DNA from: Euglena gracilis
Taxonomy: Eukaryota > Euglenida > Euglenophyceae > Euglenales
Reading direction: 5' to 3'
DNA length: 64,000 bases
NCBI GenBank assembly: GCA_039621445.1
Contig: CP154956.1
Location: 8,245,443-8,309,442, forward strand
Shown: positions 52,971 to 63,838 of the stretch, one piece after another
Numbering within the stretch: the stretch's first letter is position 1
Layout: each line of letters starts with the position of its first letter
Notes under the pieces: generated by a model
Databases searched by the model: none
What the model was told of the DNA's origin: nothing
The model's input: only the letters and a program-made list of their open reading frames with translations
Program-made: the position numbers and the translations under genes

Positions 52971-54235
52971 TTCCCCCCCCCCCCCCACTGTAGGGAAATT
53001 GTCACCCCGAAAACCTGTCAGGGACCAGACAAGTCAATGAGCACACACAAGTCCCTGTAAGGACGGCTTCTAACGAAGCCTGGCTTGCAGCCCTCTCATC
53101 ATCCCATTCCCCTCCTCGACCACAGGGGGGGGGTCCAGACACCCACCTCCCCTGTGCCCCCCAAATTGATGCTCTGACTGAAGCATGGGTGCCCTGAAAG
53201 TGCGGACTGCCGGCCTCCGGCGGCAGTCCGGCGGTTGGTGCACTTTTATTTGGACCCTTCCTGTTGGATTTTTGTCGAGGAATGGGGAGTGCAATTGCAG
53301 TGGACCGACCGCCCCCTTTGGCGGCGGGGGGGGGGGGGGTGGTGCGCTTTCATTAGGACCCTGTGCTTGCAGCGGCCCCTCTGCTTCTATTGGGAGGGGG
53401 GGGTTGGGTTGGTGCCCAACCCCAGACCCAGCTTTGTTGGAGTAGTCTGGGTCCTGGCAGACCTGTCAGCTGACTCCGGGGAAACCACTTTTTTTTTGAA
53501 CACTGCAATTCTTATGTCCCGTTTCCCAAGCATAAAATTTTTACCGACCCCCCCGGGGGGGAGGGGGGGTCACTCCACTTTTCGAAAAACCAGTCAGTCA
53601 CTTTTTTTGGGAACCAGGCAGTCACCCCCCCCCCCCCCCCCGGGGGGTCGGCCACTCTGGAATTCAAAGGAAATGTGACCAAAAACATGAAAAGAGGTTT
53701 TCCAGCGCCTTTGGCGCCGGGTCACTTTAGTGGTTTTTTGCCGACCCCCCCCCGGGGGGCGTCCGGGCCAAAAGCCAATCAGTCACTCTGAAAAAACCAG
53801 TCACCCACCCCCTGCGCACCCCCCCCCCCCCCCCGGGGGTCAGCCAGTGACTAAGTGATTGTATGTTCCCAACGCACTTTGGCCAACTGACCTTGGCCAG
53901 GATGCCGAATTCCCAGCTGCACACATGCCCCGTCGCCTCCCACGGCGGGGGGGGGGTGCGCTTCACACCCGATTGTTTCTATTAGTATTAGTATCAGTAT
54001 TGTACATCGGATCACACCCGATTGTTGTTGATTTCCTTCAGAAATACCGTTAAAATGGGGGGGTGCGCTTGTAGAGGACCGCCGCCTTTGGCGGGCGGTG
54101 CACTTTTATTTGGACCCTGCGCTTGTGGCGCCGCGCCATTAGGGGGGGGGGGTTGCATCCGGTCGGTACCCCACACGGGCACAGACCACCCTCGAAGGGT
54201 CGCGTTGCCCCAGGGTGCTGCCACCCCCAATCCAG
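52971..54235. repeat. Phrase modules and composite element (g); no gene
   Basis: GTGCACTTTTATTTGGACCC and GTGCGCTTTCATTAGGACCC words beside G-runs occur at 53230-53360 and 54060-54120, with CGGACTGCCGGCCTCCGGCGGCAGTCCG (53202-53229, split here by notation only) forming a hairpin. At 53520-53860 CCAGTCAGTCAC words, GGTCGGCCACTC and the hairpin CAGCGCCTTTGGCGCCGG (53702-53719) form a composite element resembling that at 57790-57985. Confidence 0.5.
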
Positions 54236-54380
54236 TCCCTGACGCGGGTGTTCGTGGTGTCCGGTGGCTTCGGAGAGCGGCAGCGGGCGTTCATCGTGCA
54301 CGGGGAATGCAACATCCGCGTGATGGACCTCGTTAGGTCCCTCAGCGCTGGGCAGGCGCTGGAGTATCCTTTTCCCCCAC
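54236..54380 (+). CDS. Exon E26
   Basis: Acceptor CCCCCAATCCAG ends at 54235; the donor is CCCAC|GTAGTG at 54381, with a GC alternative (GGGCAG|GCGCTG). The frame SLTRVFVVSGGFGERQRAFI, VHGECNIRVMDLVRSLSAGQ, ALEY is G/C-rich at third positions and alternates strands and a helix. No family is assigned. Confidence 0.65.
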
Positions 54381-55121
54381 GTAGTGCAGAGTGACCCAAA
54401 ACGCATTTGCTAAATGTGTGGAGGAACACATCCGACGCTGAAGAGTAGTTAATTGGCAAGAAATCACTGAGTGCTGAGGTAGATATTAATTTTTTGAAAA
54501 GGGGTAATTTGCTTCTAACCCCCCCCCAACCCAAGAACTATATCACCCCCATAATGTTGTCACCCTTGGCCAGTTCCAAATGAATGCATTGGAAATCCTC
54601 ACCCAGTTTTGTGAGGCGATAACCTCCTGCATGCTGTGGAGGTGTCATCCAGGGGGGGGCAGAAAATTTTTCGGGGCTTCAAAATTTTTTACGGTGTTCC
54701 TTGGCAAAGGATGACAAAGTTTTTTGGAACTTTTTTTTATTGTGTTGTTTTGTGTTGTTTTGCATTGTGTTTTTCGAGGGTCGGTGTTGCGTCCACTGAT
54801 TCATTTGACACCTGTGTGGTGACCCCACCCCCCGGGGGGGTTTGAGAGTGGGTGAGGCTGGGCTGGGAAAAAATTTTAAAGGTTTTGCCCGATTTTGGGT
54901 GGGTGTGGGTTTTGTGTGGGCTTTGGGTGGGTGGGTGGGTGGGTTGACCTGCCGGGGAGGGGGGGATGTGGGTGGGTGGGTCTTCAAAAAATGTAGGTGG
55001 GTGGGTTTAGTCCTGGGAAAAGAGTGCTCGCCCCCCACTACCTCCCCCCGGGAAATTGTCATACCCGAGGACCTGTCAGGGTCCTGCCTAGGAAATTGTC
55101 ATGGTCCCTGGTAAACCCTCC
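54381..55121. other. Intron-like DNA, no gene recognised
   Basis: T-rich then GGGTGGGTGGG-rich sequence (54900-55010), followed by CTGTCAGGGTCC-family words at 55065-55110. Frames here are repeat artefacts. Confidence 0.4.
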
Positions 55122-55190
55122 CCCAAATAACACACCCTCCTGGTGTGTTATTTGGGCACCCGAACTGGGGCCCCAGGGGGTGTTTTATTT

Positions 55191-55236
<46 letters not shown>

Positions 55237-55290
55237 TACATGGAAAACCAAAGGAAAACAGGAGGGGGGGTGTTATTTGGGGGGGTTTAC
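55122..55290. repeat. GTGTTATTTGGG phrase module with inserted (GT)n
   Basis: Third occurrence of the composite seen at 11971 and 32531: AAATAACACACCC, TGGTGTGTTATTTGGGCACC, GGGGCCCCAGGGGG, TATTTTTACATGGAAAACCA, AAGGAAAACAGG and GTGTTATTTGGGGGG. A GT microsatellite (55194-55230) replaces the G-run of the other copies. Confidence 0.65.
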
Positions 55291-55531
55291 TCGCCAACCT
55301 GTCAGTGTAGGAAGCTGTCAGGTCACCGGTACCGGCCAACTTGTCAGGTGACAGTTGGCAGTTGGTCAGGTGACAGACAGGGGGGGGGGTCAGTGAATCC
55401 GTGGTTGCCCCCCCCCTGTTCCCCTGGGCAGTTGTGTGCCAAGCTGGACACCTAAAGGAGCACAGCCCCCGGGGAGATTTGGATTTGACATTGACACACG
55501 ATCGCAATACCGGCTGGCATGGTTGACGTCG

Positions 55532-55693
55532 ATGGCGGCCTCGTTCCGCGGCACACCTCTGGCCCTGCCCCCGTGCCTGGGGACCGCCCAGCGCGCCGCG
55601 GAGGAGGACGACTCGGGGGAGGCGGGCAAAGCCGACCTCGGCCGGGCGGTGCAGGACACCGTGGCCATGTCCCCCGCCCCCCAGGGCGGGGCG
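55532..55693 (+). CDS. Exon E27 with in-frame minisatellite tail
   Basis: An ATG at 55532 is in frame with upstream open codons. MAASFRGTPLALPPCLGTAQ, RAAEEDDSGEAGKADLGRAV, QDTVAMSPAPQGGAAA has extreme G/C bias at third positions and an acidic centre. The frame then runs without a stop through the 10-bp minisatellite to 55942. Splice limits are not fixed. Confidence 0.55.
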
Positions 55694-55865
55694 GCGGCTG
55701 CCAAAGGGCTCCCAAAGGGCTCCCAAAGGGCTCCCAAAGGGCTCCCAAAGTGCTCCCAGAGTGCTCCCAAAGTGCTCCCAAAGTGCTCCCAAAGGGCTCC
55801 CAAAGTGCTCCCTAAGGGCTCCCAAAGTGCTCCTAAAGTGTTCCCAAAGTGCCCCAAAAAGCTTC
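55694..55865. repeat. 10-bp minisatellite (GGGCTCCCAAA)
   Basis: About 16 units of GCTCCCAAAG with a G/T alternation at one position (CCAAAGGG or CCAAAGTG). Ten bases is not a multiple of three, so the translated repeat has a 10-residue period rich in Pro, Lys, Ser, Gly and Leu. Confidence 0.85.
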
Positions 55866-56261
55866 CCGCCCTCCGGAGGAAACAAATGCGGGGCTGCAAG
55901 CCCACCACGGCTGGTCACCATGGCAAACACACGTCCGCTTGAAGGATTTCGCAAATAAAAAAAACTGTGTCTGCGCGAAACGGTCGCGGTGATCAGACTC
56001 GCCCAGATTAGGGCTTGCACAACACTCAGTGGCGCCGGCAAGTTCCACCCCTCCCCTCCACGCCCTGCCCCCACTCAGAGCCTGAAGTCTGCCCTGTTGA
56101 CCGCGGGGGTCGGCCAGTGCTTCCCGGTCAGACCTTGTTGTTTTTGGTACCAAGTGACGTCGGTTTTGGGCAGCCTCCACCTTTTGGGTGGGGTGCGTCC
56201 TGAGTATGTGCCTGGTGGGTGCTTGGTGGCCGGCGTCGCAAACAAGGTAAGTCCCGCCAGG

Positions 56262-56373
56262 CTCCGGCCACCTCCACGTACACAGACAAAAAGGGCCGGA
56301 GGCGAACAACAGCGCCAGAAGAAGGGATAAAAGGCACCAAAAAAAAAACAGCCACAGTGCACACAGGGGGGTG
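56262..56373. repeat. Dispersed 105-bp repeat, copy A
   Basis: CTCCGGCCACCTCCACGTAC through AACAACAGCGCCAG, AAGGGATAAAAGGCACC and CAGTGCACACAGGGGG matches 59416-59526 with a few indels. Each is bounded by a C/G-tract phrase. Confidence 0.7.
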
Positions 56374-56505
56374 CGTCCTGAATCTGTGAATTGGTAACCT
56401 GAGGGGGGGAATCAACCTATTTTTTGGCGCAAAAAATTGCCTTTTGGACCCAAAGTGACCCCCCCCCAAGAAAAAGCGGGGGGCCTCGAGCCAACCACCG
56501 AAGAG

Positions 56506-56669
56506 GGGTCGAGCGGGTGGCTGCCAACCCGCTGCTGAAAAACAAACACCGTGAAAAGGTCTGGTCCCCAGCGCTGCTCAACGCCGGCTTCGAAAGCCGC
56601 GCCAGCCTGCAGGCGCTCACCCCGGAGGTTGCCGCGGACATTCTGCCGAAGCCCCGGCAGCAGGAGAAG
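56506..56669 (+). CDS. Exon E28, SAM-like segment
   Basis: The acceptor is CCGAAGAG (to 56505) and the donor GAGAAG|GTGCTT at 56670. The frame VERVAANPLLKNKHREKVWS, PALLNAGFESRASLQALTPE, VAADILPKPRQQEK has the spacing of a SAM domain middle (W-x-x-x-L-L-x-x-G-F, S-L-x-x-L-T-x-E). G/C-rich third positions. The remaining SAM helices would lie in neighbouring exons. Confidence 0.6.
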
Positions 56670-57789
56670 GTGCTTGCCCAGGCACCATCCCGGGGTTTCC
56701 CTGGCCCCCCAGCGCGAGCGTTGGTTTTGTGCCCGGAAACCCCCTCACCCGCCCCTCTGGGCTGGGAGGGGGACTCCGGGGGACCCCCCATGGAATTAAA
56801 ATTTTCCTTCCCCGCTACTTTTCAGAGAAACTGTCTTTTTCCATTCTTCGGGAAAAGGCTGCTGTTGGCTTTTCTCACAGGAAAGGATCAAAAATTTTTT
56901 GAACACTGGCTGACTGGCTTCAGTGTGCCAGCAGGGTAGGTCAGGGCGGAGGATGGTAATCAATGTCATGGAGAGGAATTGTGAAAAATTAAACTGATTG
57001 TTTTTTTTATTTCCTCCCTGAAATAGAGCCTTTTTGCCTATTTTTTGTTCATTGCATTCATGATTTTGCTGCTTGTTTTTGTCATTTATGGCATGGTGCT
57101 GCATTTTCCAGTTCTTTGCAATCCCCCTCACAAAAATGTTCAATCAAAATTTTTCGATGTTTTCTTTATTTTTCTGAAATTTTCACAGATTTTCTGCCAT
57201 TATCAGCCTTTTTTCAACAATTTCCTTCTCCCCCCAATTCTATGCAGTGCAAAAAAAATTTTGTTTGGCCTTTGGACTTTTTTTTGCCTCCATGAAGTTG
57301 GCTTTTCTTCCCTCACCTTTGTGCCTTTTTTTAGTTTCCTTCTATTTCCAGTTTTGCTGCAATTTTTTCAAACTCAAAATATGCACATTTTGACATAATT
57401 CCTGAATGTTGCATCTTCTTGAGGCATTATTTTGTGTTGATTCCGCCACAAACACGTTGTACCAGTTATTTTCTCCCAAGTACGTCTTGGTTTCCCTCTC
57501 AAGGGTGCGGCAGAGAGATTGTTTTGATTTGGGCATCCGGAGCAGACAATTTTTTAAGCACTGTCCCCCCCATCCCCCGCGTCCGGCGTTCCCCCCAGTT
57601 CGGCCCTGCGGGGCCCTGGAACAGCGCCGGATCCGGGCAAAATCGGTCGGGTCCGGGGGGAGTCTGTCCTAAATGGGAGGGATAGGGTTAGGGTTAGTAT
57701 GGAGTATGGGGGCGCCGAAAATTGGCACTGTTTGGGGGCCAAGTTAGGCCGGAAGTTAGGTTTCATTTGGGGAGGATTTTCGAATCGCC
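56670..57789. other. T-rich intron-like DNA, no gene recognised
   Basis: 57000-57400 is T-rich and yields a Phe-rich 117-codon frame on the + strand that looks like composition rather than a membrane protein. GGGTTAGGGTTAG at 57683-57695 is a short telomere-like word. Confidence 0.4.
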
Positions 57790-57985
57790 CGTTCTGCGGG
57801 GGGGGTCGGCCACTCAGAAAAACGGCCACTTTCCAGTCACTTTAGGCCATTTTAGACCAAAAAAATTTTCCCGGCGCCTTCGGCGCCGGGGTCACTCAAG
57901 CCACTTTTGCCCGCCCCTGGCTGACCCCCCTGGGGGGGGGGGGGAGGGGTCCGGGCCCAAAACCAGTCAGTCACTCTGAAAGCCT
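57790..57985. repeat. Composite element (h): CAGTCACTYTR with GGCGCC hairpin
   Basis: GGTCGGCCACTC, CCAGTCACTTTAGGCC, an AAAAAAATTTTCC tract, the hairpin CCGGCGCCTTCGGCGCCGG (57872-57890), GGTCACTCAAGCCAC, a C/G run and AACCAGTCAGTCACTCTG. The same order of words is found at 53520-53860. Confidence 0.65.
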
Positions 57986-58234
57986 CAAAAATGCCCGATT
58001 TTGACACCAATTCCCCCGAATTTCGTCTGCAGTCTCCCTAAATACCTAAAAAGGGAGACCCAACGGGAATCCGGTTGTAACCCTAACCCCATCCCCAAAA
58101 TAATGACCCCAACTTTCCCCGAAGGTCGGACGCGGGGGGCTACATGGACCCCCCCGGAACTTCTACTTGGCCCCCCCGGGGGGGGCAAGCAGAATTTAGC
58201 TGCCATATATGTAGAAATATGTATATATGGACAC

Positions 58235-58424
<190 letters not shown>

Positions 58425-59152
58425 CAGTGTGGCAAGTAAATTTTCAGACTCAAGTGCCAAGTAAATTTTCAGACCCTGAAAAAATCAAAAAAATTATGGC
58501 ACCCCACACTCCACAGAACCCATCCCAATCGCCTCCCAGAGCTGAGAGCACTGGTGGAGGGGTGTTTTGACAGGTGATTGTGACTGCCCAGTGCCTGGTG
58601 GCACCACCAAAGACCTTTTGGCAGAATCATTTTGGAAAAGGACGGCTTTTGCAAAAACCGCATTCACTGCAATCAGGCTTGCTCCAGCGTATGACGAACA
58701 TTCCATGTACAATTCCCTGTCCGGGCGGGGTGACCGGGGTTGACAGCTTGAAATGGGCTCCCCAGTCATGTTTTTCCTTCTGGGCTGTTCACAGTGGATA
58801 GGGTCAACAGTTTCACCAGGACTTCATGTGAGAGAGGTGCGTTGAAATTCACCAAAGGAAATCCATTTCATTGTCCTCGTTTTGTTTGTGCAAGCCTGTG
58901 CAACAGCAACTTTTACATTTATATCGCTCGGAGCCAAATTGTATTTCTGCTGTCCTGCAACACTGCAGTGGTGCCACCAGGCACTGGGCAGTCACAATCA
59001 CCTGTCAAAACACCCCTCCACCAGCGCTCTCAGCTCTGGGAGGCGATTGGGATGGGTTCTGTGGAGAGTGGGGTGCCATCATTTTTTTTGATTTTTTTCA
59101 GGGTCTGAAAATTTACTTGGCTCTTGGGTCTGAAAATTTACTTGCCACACTG
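58425..59152. mobile_element. Tc1/mariner-type non-autonomous element (728 bp)
   Basis: The ends are CAGTGTGGCAAGTAAATTTT and its inverse, flanked on both sides by TA (58423-58424, 59153-59154), as expected for Tc1/mariner insertion. The inverted arms are about 183 bp (58425-58607 and 58968-59152). Each arm holds two direct copies of GCCAAGTAAATTTTCAGAC, the IR/DR layout of many Tc1-like elements. The 360-bp interior has no transposase-like frame, so it would need a transposase supplied elsewhere. Confidence 0.8.
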
Positions 59153-60318
59153 TATATATATGATGTATGTATATACATATATATATATACACATTTATAG
59201 ATATATAGATATAGATATGTCTATATATGGCAAGAGTTAAGTTTAGTACCCCCCGCCCCCGGGGCCAGAGGAGATGTGCACGGCGCGTCTGCCGGAAACC
59301 CCCCGCCGGGGCCAGTCCTCACCCTAACCCTACTCCCTCACTAACCCCGGGTATATACCCCGTGCCCAACCCGTTGTCAGGTTTAGTACCCCCCCCGGGG
59401 GGTACTAAACTTAACTCCGGCCACCTCCACATACACAGACAAAAAGGGCCAGAGGCGAACAACAGCGCCAGGCCAGAATAAGGGATAAAAGGCACCAAAA
59501 AAGCAGCCACAGTGCACACAGGGGGTATTAAACTTAACACTTGTCATACACACACACACTCACACACACGATGACTGACATTTGACATACAACCGTAGAT
59601 TCACCGAGGGACTCCCTGGGGCATTTTGGCCCAAACCCAACTTCCCGCTTTTTTTTTTTTGAAAAGTGGCCCTGGGGAGGGCCCCAAAATCAACGTTGCA
59701 GAAAAATTGAAGAAATTTCTGTCCCTTTTGGCCAGTCGGACTGAGCCTGGGCCCTGGACCCCCCACCTCCTCCCCAGGGCGGGGTGGGGGGTACCGGCCC
59801 AAACCACATAATCTGGTGCCAGCAACCAGACCCCTGGGGGGCATATTCTTCCTGGGGGGGGGGGGCGTTAGAGTGATGGTAATTCCCACATTTTGGGTGT
59901 TATGGTGTTGATGGCGGGGGTGAGGCTAGGGTTACAGTTGACGCTCCCCATCGCTCACGGGTTTTGGGATATTTAATTGACAATTAGGCCGAATTAAGGC
60001 TAAATTCAGGTCTAAAAACCTGATCTAAATTCAAACATTATGCCCAACTTTGGGGCTAAATCCTGCCGAATTTTGTGAGCAAATCCTGACCCTACCCCTA
60101 TTCCTGAACAAAACCTAAACTCTAACCTGTTCCGACGGTGGGGGCACTTTCCGAGGTCGGTCGGACCAAATCAAGCGAAAGATGGGAAATACCATATCAC
60201 CCCCCCCCCCGGGAAATTGTCATGCCCGAGAACCTGGAAGAAGACAAGGATGGGGGTGGGGTCCCCCCCCCCACCACCACAAGGTTTCGGGGATTTCCAG
60301 CCCTGAGCCTGCCGGCTG
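59153..60318. other. No gene recognised; repeats and C/G tracts
   Basis: A/T microsatellite to 59226, the TAAACTTAAC module (59234-59540), a C/G-tract patch at 59760-59870, and CTAAA-rich sequence at 59985-60115 similar to that at 20920-21010. Confidence 0.4.
59416..59526. repeat. Dispersed 105-bp repeat, copy B
   Basis: Second copy of the 56262 repeat, here inside a GTACTAAACTTAAC phrase module (59234-59540: GTTAAGTTTAGTACCCCC, GTTTAGTACCCCC, GGGGGGTACTAAACTTAAC and GGTATTAAACTTAAC). Confidence 0.7.
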
Positions 60319-60405
60319 GAGTAAGGTGTTCGCTGAAAGCTGCTGGCTGGACCCTCGTCCCCCTGGAGTGGGTCCGAACGGCTGCCAGGCTTGACCCAAA
60401 AACAG
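60319..60405 (+). CDS. Exon E29
   Basis: The donor AAAACAG|GTAAAAG at 60406 is a strong consensus. The frame before it reads LKAAGWTLVPLEWVRTAARL DPKT (contiguous), moderately G/C-biased. The 5' limit is uncertain; AG at 60317-60318 (GGCTGGAG) is assumed. Confidence 0.5.
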
Positions 60406-60858
60406 GTAAAAGGCCCAGGTTGGATTTTTTTTGCCAACCTCATTATCCCACGTAATTTGTTTTTTTGGGAGGGAACAAAAAAGGAAAGGCCCAGAAAGAA
60501 TTTCAGAGATTGGCTTTCAGTTTCATAAAACATCATTTTGCAATACCTTTAAGGTCCTTTTTTGTAATTCGGACTTTTTTCCACAGTAAGTATTTTTTTC
60601 AGCCCAAATGGAATTTCAAATTCTGTTCGGTGCGCTGAAACCCAAGCCCAGGCCTCTAGGCCTCTGGCCCGGTCAAAAGAAGGTTATGCGCACGCTTGAT
60701 GCATCAGATCGTGCGTGTGTGGATCCATCTTGAGCGAGTTGAGAATTATGTGGGCTGCACCATATTATTTGCCCGGCGTGACCGCAGTGTGGCATCTATT
60801 CATGCAAACAGCCCACAAAACGTGCAGGACAGCGTGCCTCCCAGGGGGGCTTGCCCAG

Positions 60859-60969
60859 ATGGGCCGCCCTGTGGATGGCGGCCTCGGGCTTTACGCCGAG
60901 AAGCTGTACGGACTTGTACTGGACGAGTGGCAGGCAAGGCTGAAGGAGGTGCCCACTGCCGAGCTCCGG
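60859..60969 (+). CDS. Exon E30, N-terminal half of a SAM-like domain
   Basis: Acceptor CTTGCCCAG ends at 60858. The frame MGRPVDGGLGLYAEKLYGLV, LDEWQARLKEVPTAELR ends in phase 0 only if the donor is CCGG|GATGGC (GA). The later GT (60981) would put E31 out of frame. GLGLYAEKLYGLV fits SAM helices 1-2 and EWQARLKEVPTAEL the middle loop and helix. Confidence 0.65.
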
Positions 60970-61204
60970 GATGGCCGGGGAAGTCTGGTCCTTCTCCAGG
61001 AGAGGCCAACTTCCATGGAATGAGGACAGGGGTGATTAACGCAAGCACGAATTTTTGTGTTTTTTTTGCACTTTTCGATTTTGTCAAATTTGCAGTTATT
61101 TTGCATTTTTCTTTCTTTTTTTGCGGCATTTTTTTTTGGGACCCTGCCCATTTCCCGGGGATGACAGCAACCCAGAGACGGGATGAAAAATTCAGCATTT
61201 TTTT

Positions 61205-61370
61205 ATGATGTTTTTTTTATGAATTTCGTTCAATGTAATTTCATGTATAATAATAATTCAGTGTACAAAAATAATTCATTTTTATTTAAGTATACATATA
61301 TGTATATATATCATTAATTTTTAATTTTTGTTTAGTTATATATTTTTTTCATTAAAATATAAGTCCCCTG
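61205..61370. other. A/T-rich intron DNA
   Basis: TATATA and ATTCATTTTTAT words between E30 and E31; nothing coding. Confidence 0.4.
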
Positions 61371-61416
61371 GGGTCAGAGGATGTGTTTGCCGCCCGTTTC
61401 CCCTACTGCCCCGCAG

Positions 61417-61559
61417 ACCGAGGTGGGCATGAAGCCGATGCACATCAAGCGCTTCCTGCAGCTGGTCACCGCCCCCGACGGAGGGGCCCCGACCCCCGGG
61501 GCGGAGGAGGAGGGCGGCAGCACCACGTTCCAGGGCACACTGCCCAGCCCTCCCCTTCG
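61417..61559 (+). CDS. Exon E31, C-terminal half of a SAM-like domain
   Basis: Acceptor CTGCCCCGCAG ends at 61416; the donor is CTTCG|GTATGC at 61560. The frame TEVGMKPMHIKRFLQLVTAP, DGGAPTPGAEEEGGSTTFQG starts with the last SAM helix (G-M-x-x-x-H-x-x-R-F-L) and runs into an acidic Gly/Pro linker. Joined to E30 it gives a SAM-sized unit. Confidence 0.7.
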
Positions 61560-61609
61560 GTATGCCCAAACAGGCGAGTGCCTGAGTGAGAGGATGATAT
61601 CGGGCCACA

Positions 61610-61685
61610 CACCAGGTCACATTGTGATCACACCGGGTCACACCATGGTCACACTGTGGTCACACTGGGGTCACACTGAGTGACG
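61610..61685. repeat. (GGTCACAC) short tandem repeat
   Basis: GGTCACATTGTGATCACACC and GGTCACACTG words repeat six times after E31. Confidence 0.6.
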
Positions 61686-61799
61686 TTGGGGTCATGTTCT
61701 CACACCCCAAAGCAACCCCTCGCTTTTAGCAACTCCCAAATATAAGGATTTTGGCAAGACACCCAAACTAAAACAACCCCAAATCGGGGTATTTCTTAA

Positions 61800-62690
61800 G
61801 CCGGAGGGTACCCCCCCCCCCCCGGGGGTCCAGCCAGCCTGCTGCTCAAATCCAGCCAGCAGCCCCCCCAAAAAATTCGGGCTGGGAGCCCCCCCCGGGG
61901 GGGGGGGGTCGAGTGAAATGAAGTTGGGTCCAGCCTGGTCGGAGGCCGAGCCAGCTGGCCGCAGGCTGGCCAGCCAACTGGGCTGCCCAGCTCACCTATC
62001 CCTGCATTTTTTCCCCTCATCACAGCTTCCTCCATCACAGCCCCCCAGCCAGGGTTCGATATAAGGAGGGCGTACATGGTTTAGGTGGGGGGGTGCCCCC
62101 CCCACCCCCCCCCCCCTCCTGGCCCGCAGGGGGGGGTCCGGACCACCCCCCCCACCTGCCAGGGGGGTCCGGATCGACCCTGGGGGGGGTATCCGGGACC
62201 CTCCCAAAAAGGGTCAAAATTTTCCTCCGGCGCTTTGCGCCGAAATTTTTTTGCATTTTTGGCACATTTTTGCCCAAAAAGTGCCCAAAATGGCACTTTT
62301 GGTCGTTTTTGGGGGGTCAAAAATTTTCGGCCCGGCGCTTTGCGCCGGGCCGAAATTCAGCCACCCTGACCGCGCACCTGTTTAGGTGGGGGGGGGTGTC
62401 CCCCCCCACCCCCCCCCCTCCTGGCCCGCAGGGGGGGGGGGTCCGGACCACCCCCCCCACCTGTCCTTATATCAAACCCTGCCCCCAGCCTTGACCTAGC
62501 TCCATCCATCAAAATGTCGAAGATGGCAAAAATGTTTTGGAGAATTTTGTTTTTCATCGACCCAGCCCAGCCCAGCCCCCCAGCCCCGGACCCCCAATCC
62601 CCCCGGGGGGGGGGGGGCCAGTCAGCAGCTCATTTCCAGCCAGCAGCCTTTTTGCCAGCCAGAGGCTGGACCCCCGGGGGTCCTTAAGAA
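61800..62690. repeat. Composite C/G-tract elements (i, j)
   Basis: Two near-identical blocks, TTTAGGTGGGGGGGTG.. to GGTCCGGACCACCCCCC (about 62080-62160 and 62383-62463), flank two hairpins, CCGGCGCTTTGCGCCG (62227-62242) and CCCGGCGCTTTGCGCCGGG (62332-62350), with AAATTTTTTTGC and ATTTTTGCCCAAAAAG between. Left of this, CCAGCCAGC words surround C/G runs; to the right, CCAGCCAGC returns at 62635-62665. Confidence 0.6.
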
Positions 62691-63711
62691 TTCCCTGCCA
62701 CAAATACAAGCGACCCTAGATTGAATGTCTTTTCTTCAGCTGCAGTCGCCCCCCCCCCCCCAAACAAACCTTTCAATTCGCAACCATAGATTCACTTAAC
62801 ACCTTTGTGACCCATCCCCCTGGGTCGGTGGGTGGTTTCCGAGAATGCGTGGGTGGGTTGAGGCCACTGAACCTCCCCACCTTGGGGAGGGGGGGGGTGC
62901 ACCACAGGCCGGGCCGGAATTTTTAAGGGTTTTCGGTCAATGTTGGGGGCACTTTCCCGGTTCCTGCAGGAGGTTCCTGCACCTCCTGCATGGAAACAAT
63001 GGAAGCCAAATGCACGCTGTTTTATCCTCAAGGTGATTGCATCCACATCACAATTACCCCCCCCCCCCAAATGTCCAACCACCAGTAACCACTGTCCTCC
63101 GACCTGGGGCGGGCGTGGTCGTTGGACAACGGTTGTGACCAAAAAGGTGTCCTCCAACCGGGAGGTTGGTCGCTGGACAAGGGGTCTAAAAAAAATGTTG
63201 GAGGATGGCCGGGACAACCCCCAAAAATTTTCTTCGGGGTTTCCTTCCGGCGCTTCACGTCGAAAATTTGTGGCTGATTTTCATATTTTTTTTTGCTCAA
63301 AAAAACTGCCAAACCCCCTTCCCAAAAATCCCCTTCCCCCTTCGGTCCACCCCTTCCTCCAGGAGGTCTGCCCCTGTCTCTACCCCCCGGCTACCGACCT
63401 GCCCATTCCTGTATGGAGTCCTTGCAGAGGGCAGGACCACACCACCTTCTTGCCGAGTCCCCATTTATGCCTCTCTGTGTATGTGTATGTGATCTGTGTG
63501 CGTGTGTATGTATTCATGTGTGTGACCCGTGTGTGTGGGTTGGTAGGTGGATGTTTGTGTTTGCATTTGTGTGTGGGGGGGGGGGTCTGTGGGTGTGGGT
63601 GTAGGTGCGATGTGTGTCTGTGTTCTGTGTGTGTTCTGTGTGTGTGTGTGTGTGTATGTGGGTCTGTCGGTGGGTGTGTGTGGATGTGTGTGTTTGTGTG
63701 TGGGTAGGTGC

Positions 63712-63761
<50 letters not shown>

Positions 63762-63838
63762 TGTGTTCTGTGTGTGTGTGCGCGCGCGCGCGCGCGTGTG
63801 TGTGTGCCACGTGTGCAAAAGGAGGTGGGTGGCGGCAG
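62691..63838. repeat. Composite element (k) and (TG)n microsatellites
   Basis: TCCAACCACC/GGTTGGTCGTTGG-type words, GGACAACCCCCAAAAATTTTC and the hairpin-like CCGGCGCTTCACGTCG (63248-63263) lie at 63060-63320. From 63475 to 63805 the DNA is TG/GTGTG repeat ending in a (CG)8 run at 63780-63796. No gene is recognised. Confidence 0.55.

Noticed and set aside
57045-57398. 117-codon Phe/Leu-rich frame resembling a membrane protein
   Set aside because: The DNA is T-rich intron-like sequence. Phe codons follow from composition; there are no splice or start signals and no motif.
57683-57697. GGGTTAGGGTTAG as a telomere or interstitial telomere
   Set aside because: Only two TTAGGG units. CCCTAACCC words at 58080 and 59325 are equally short.
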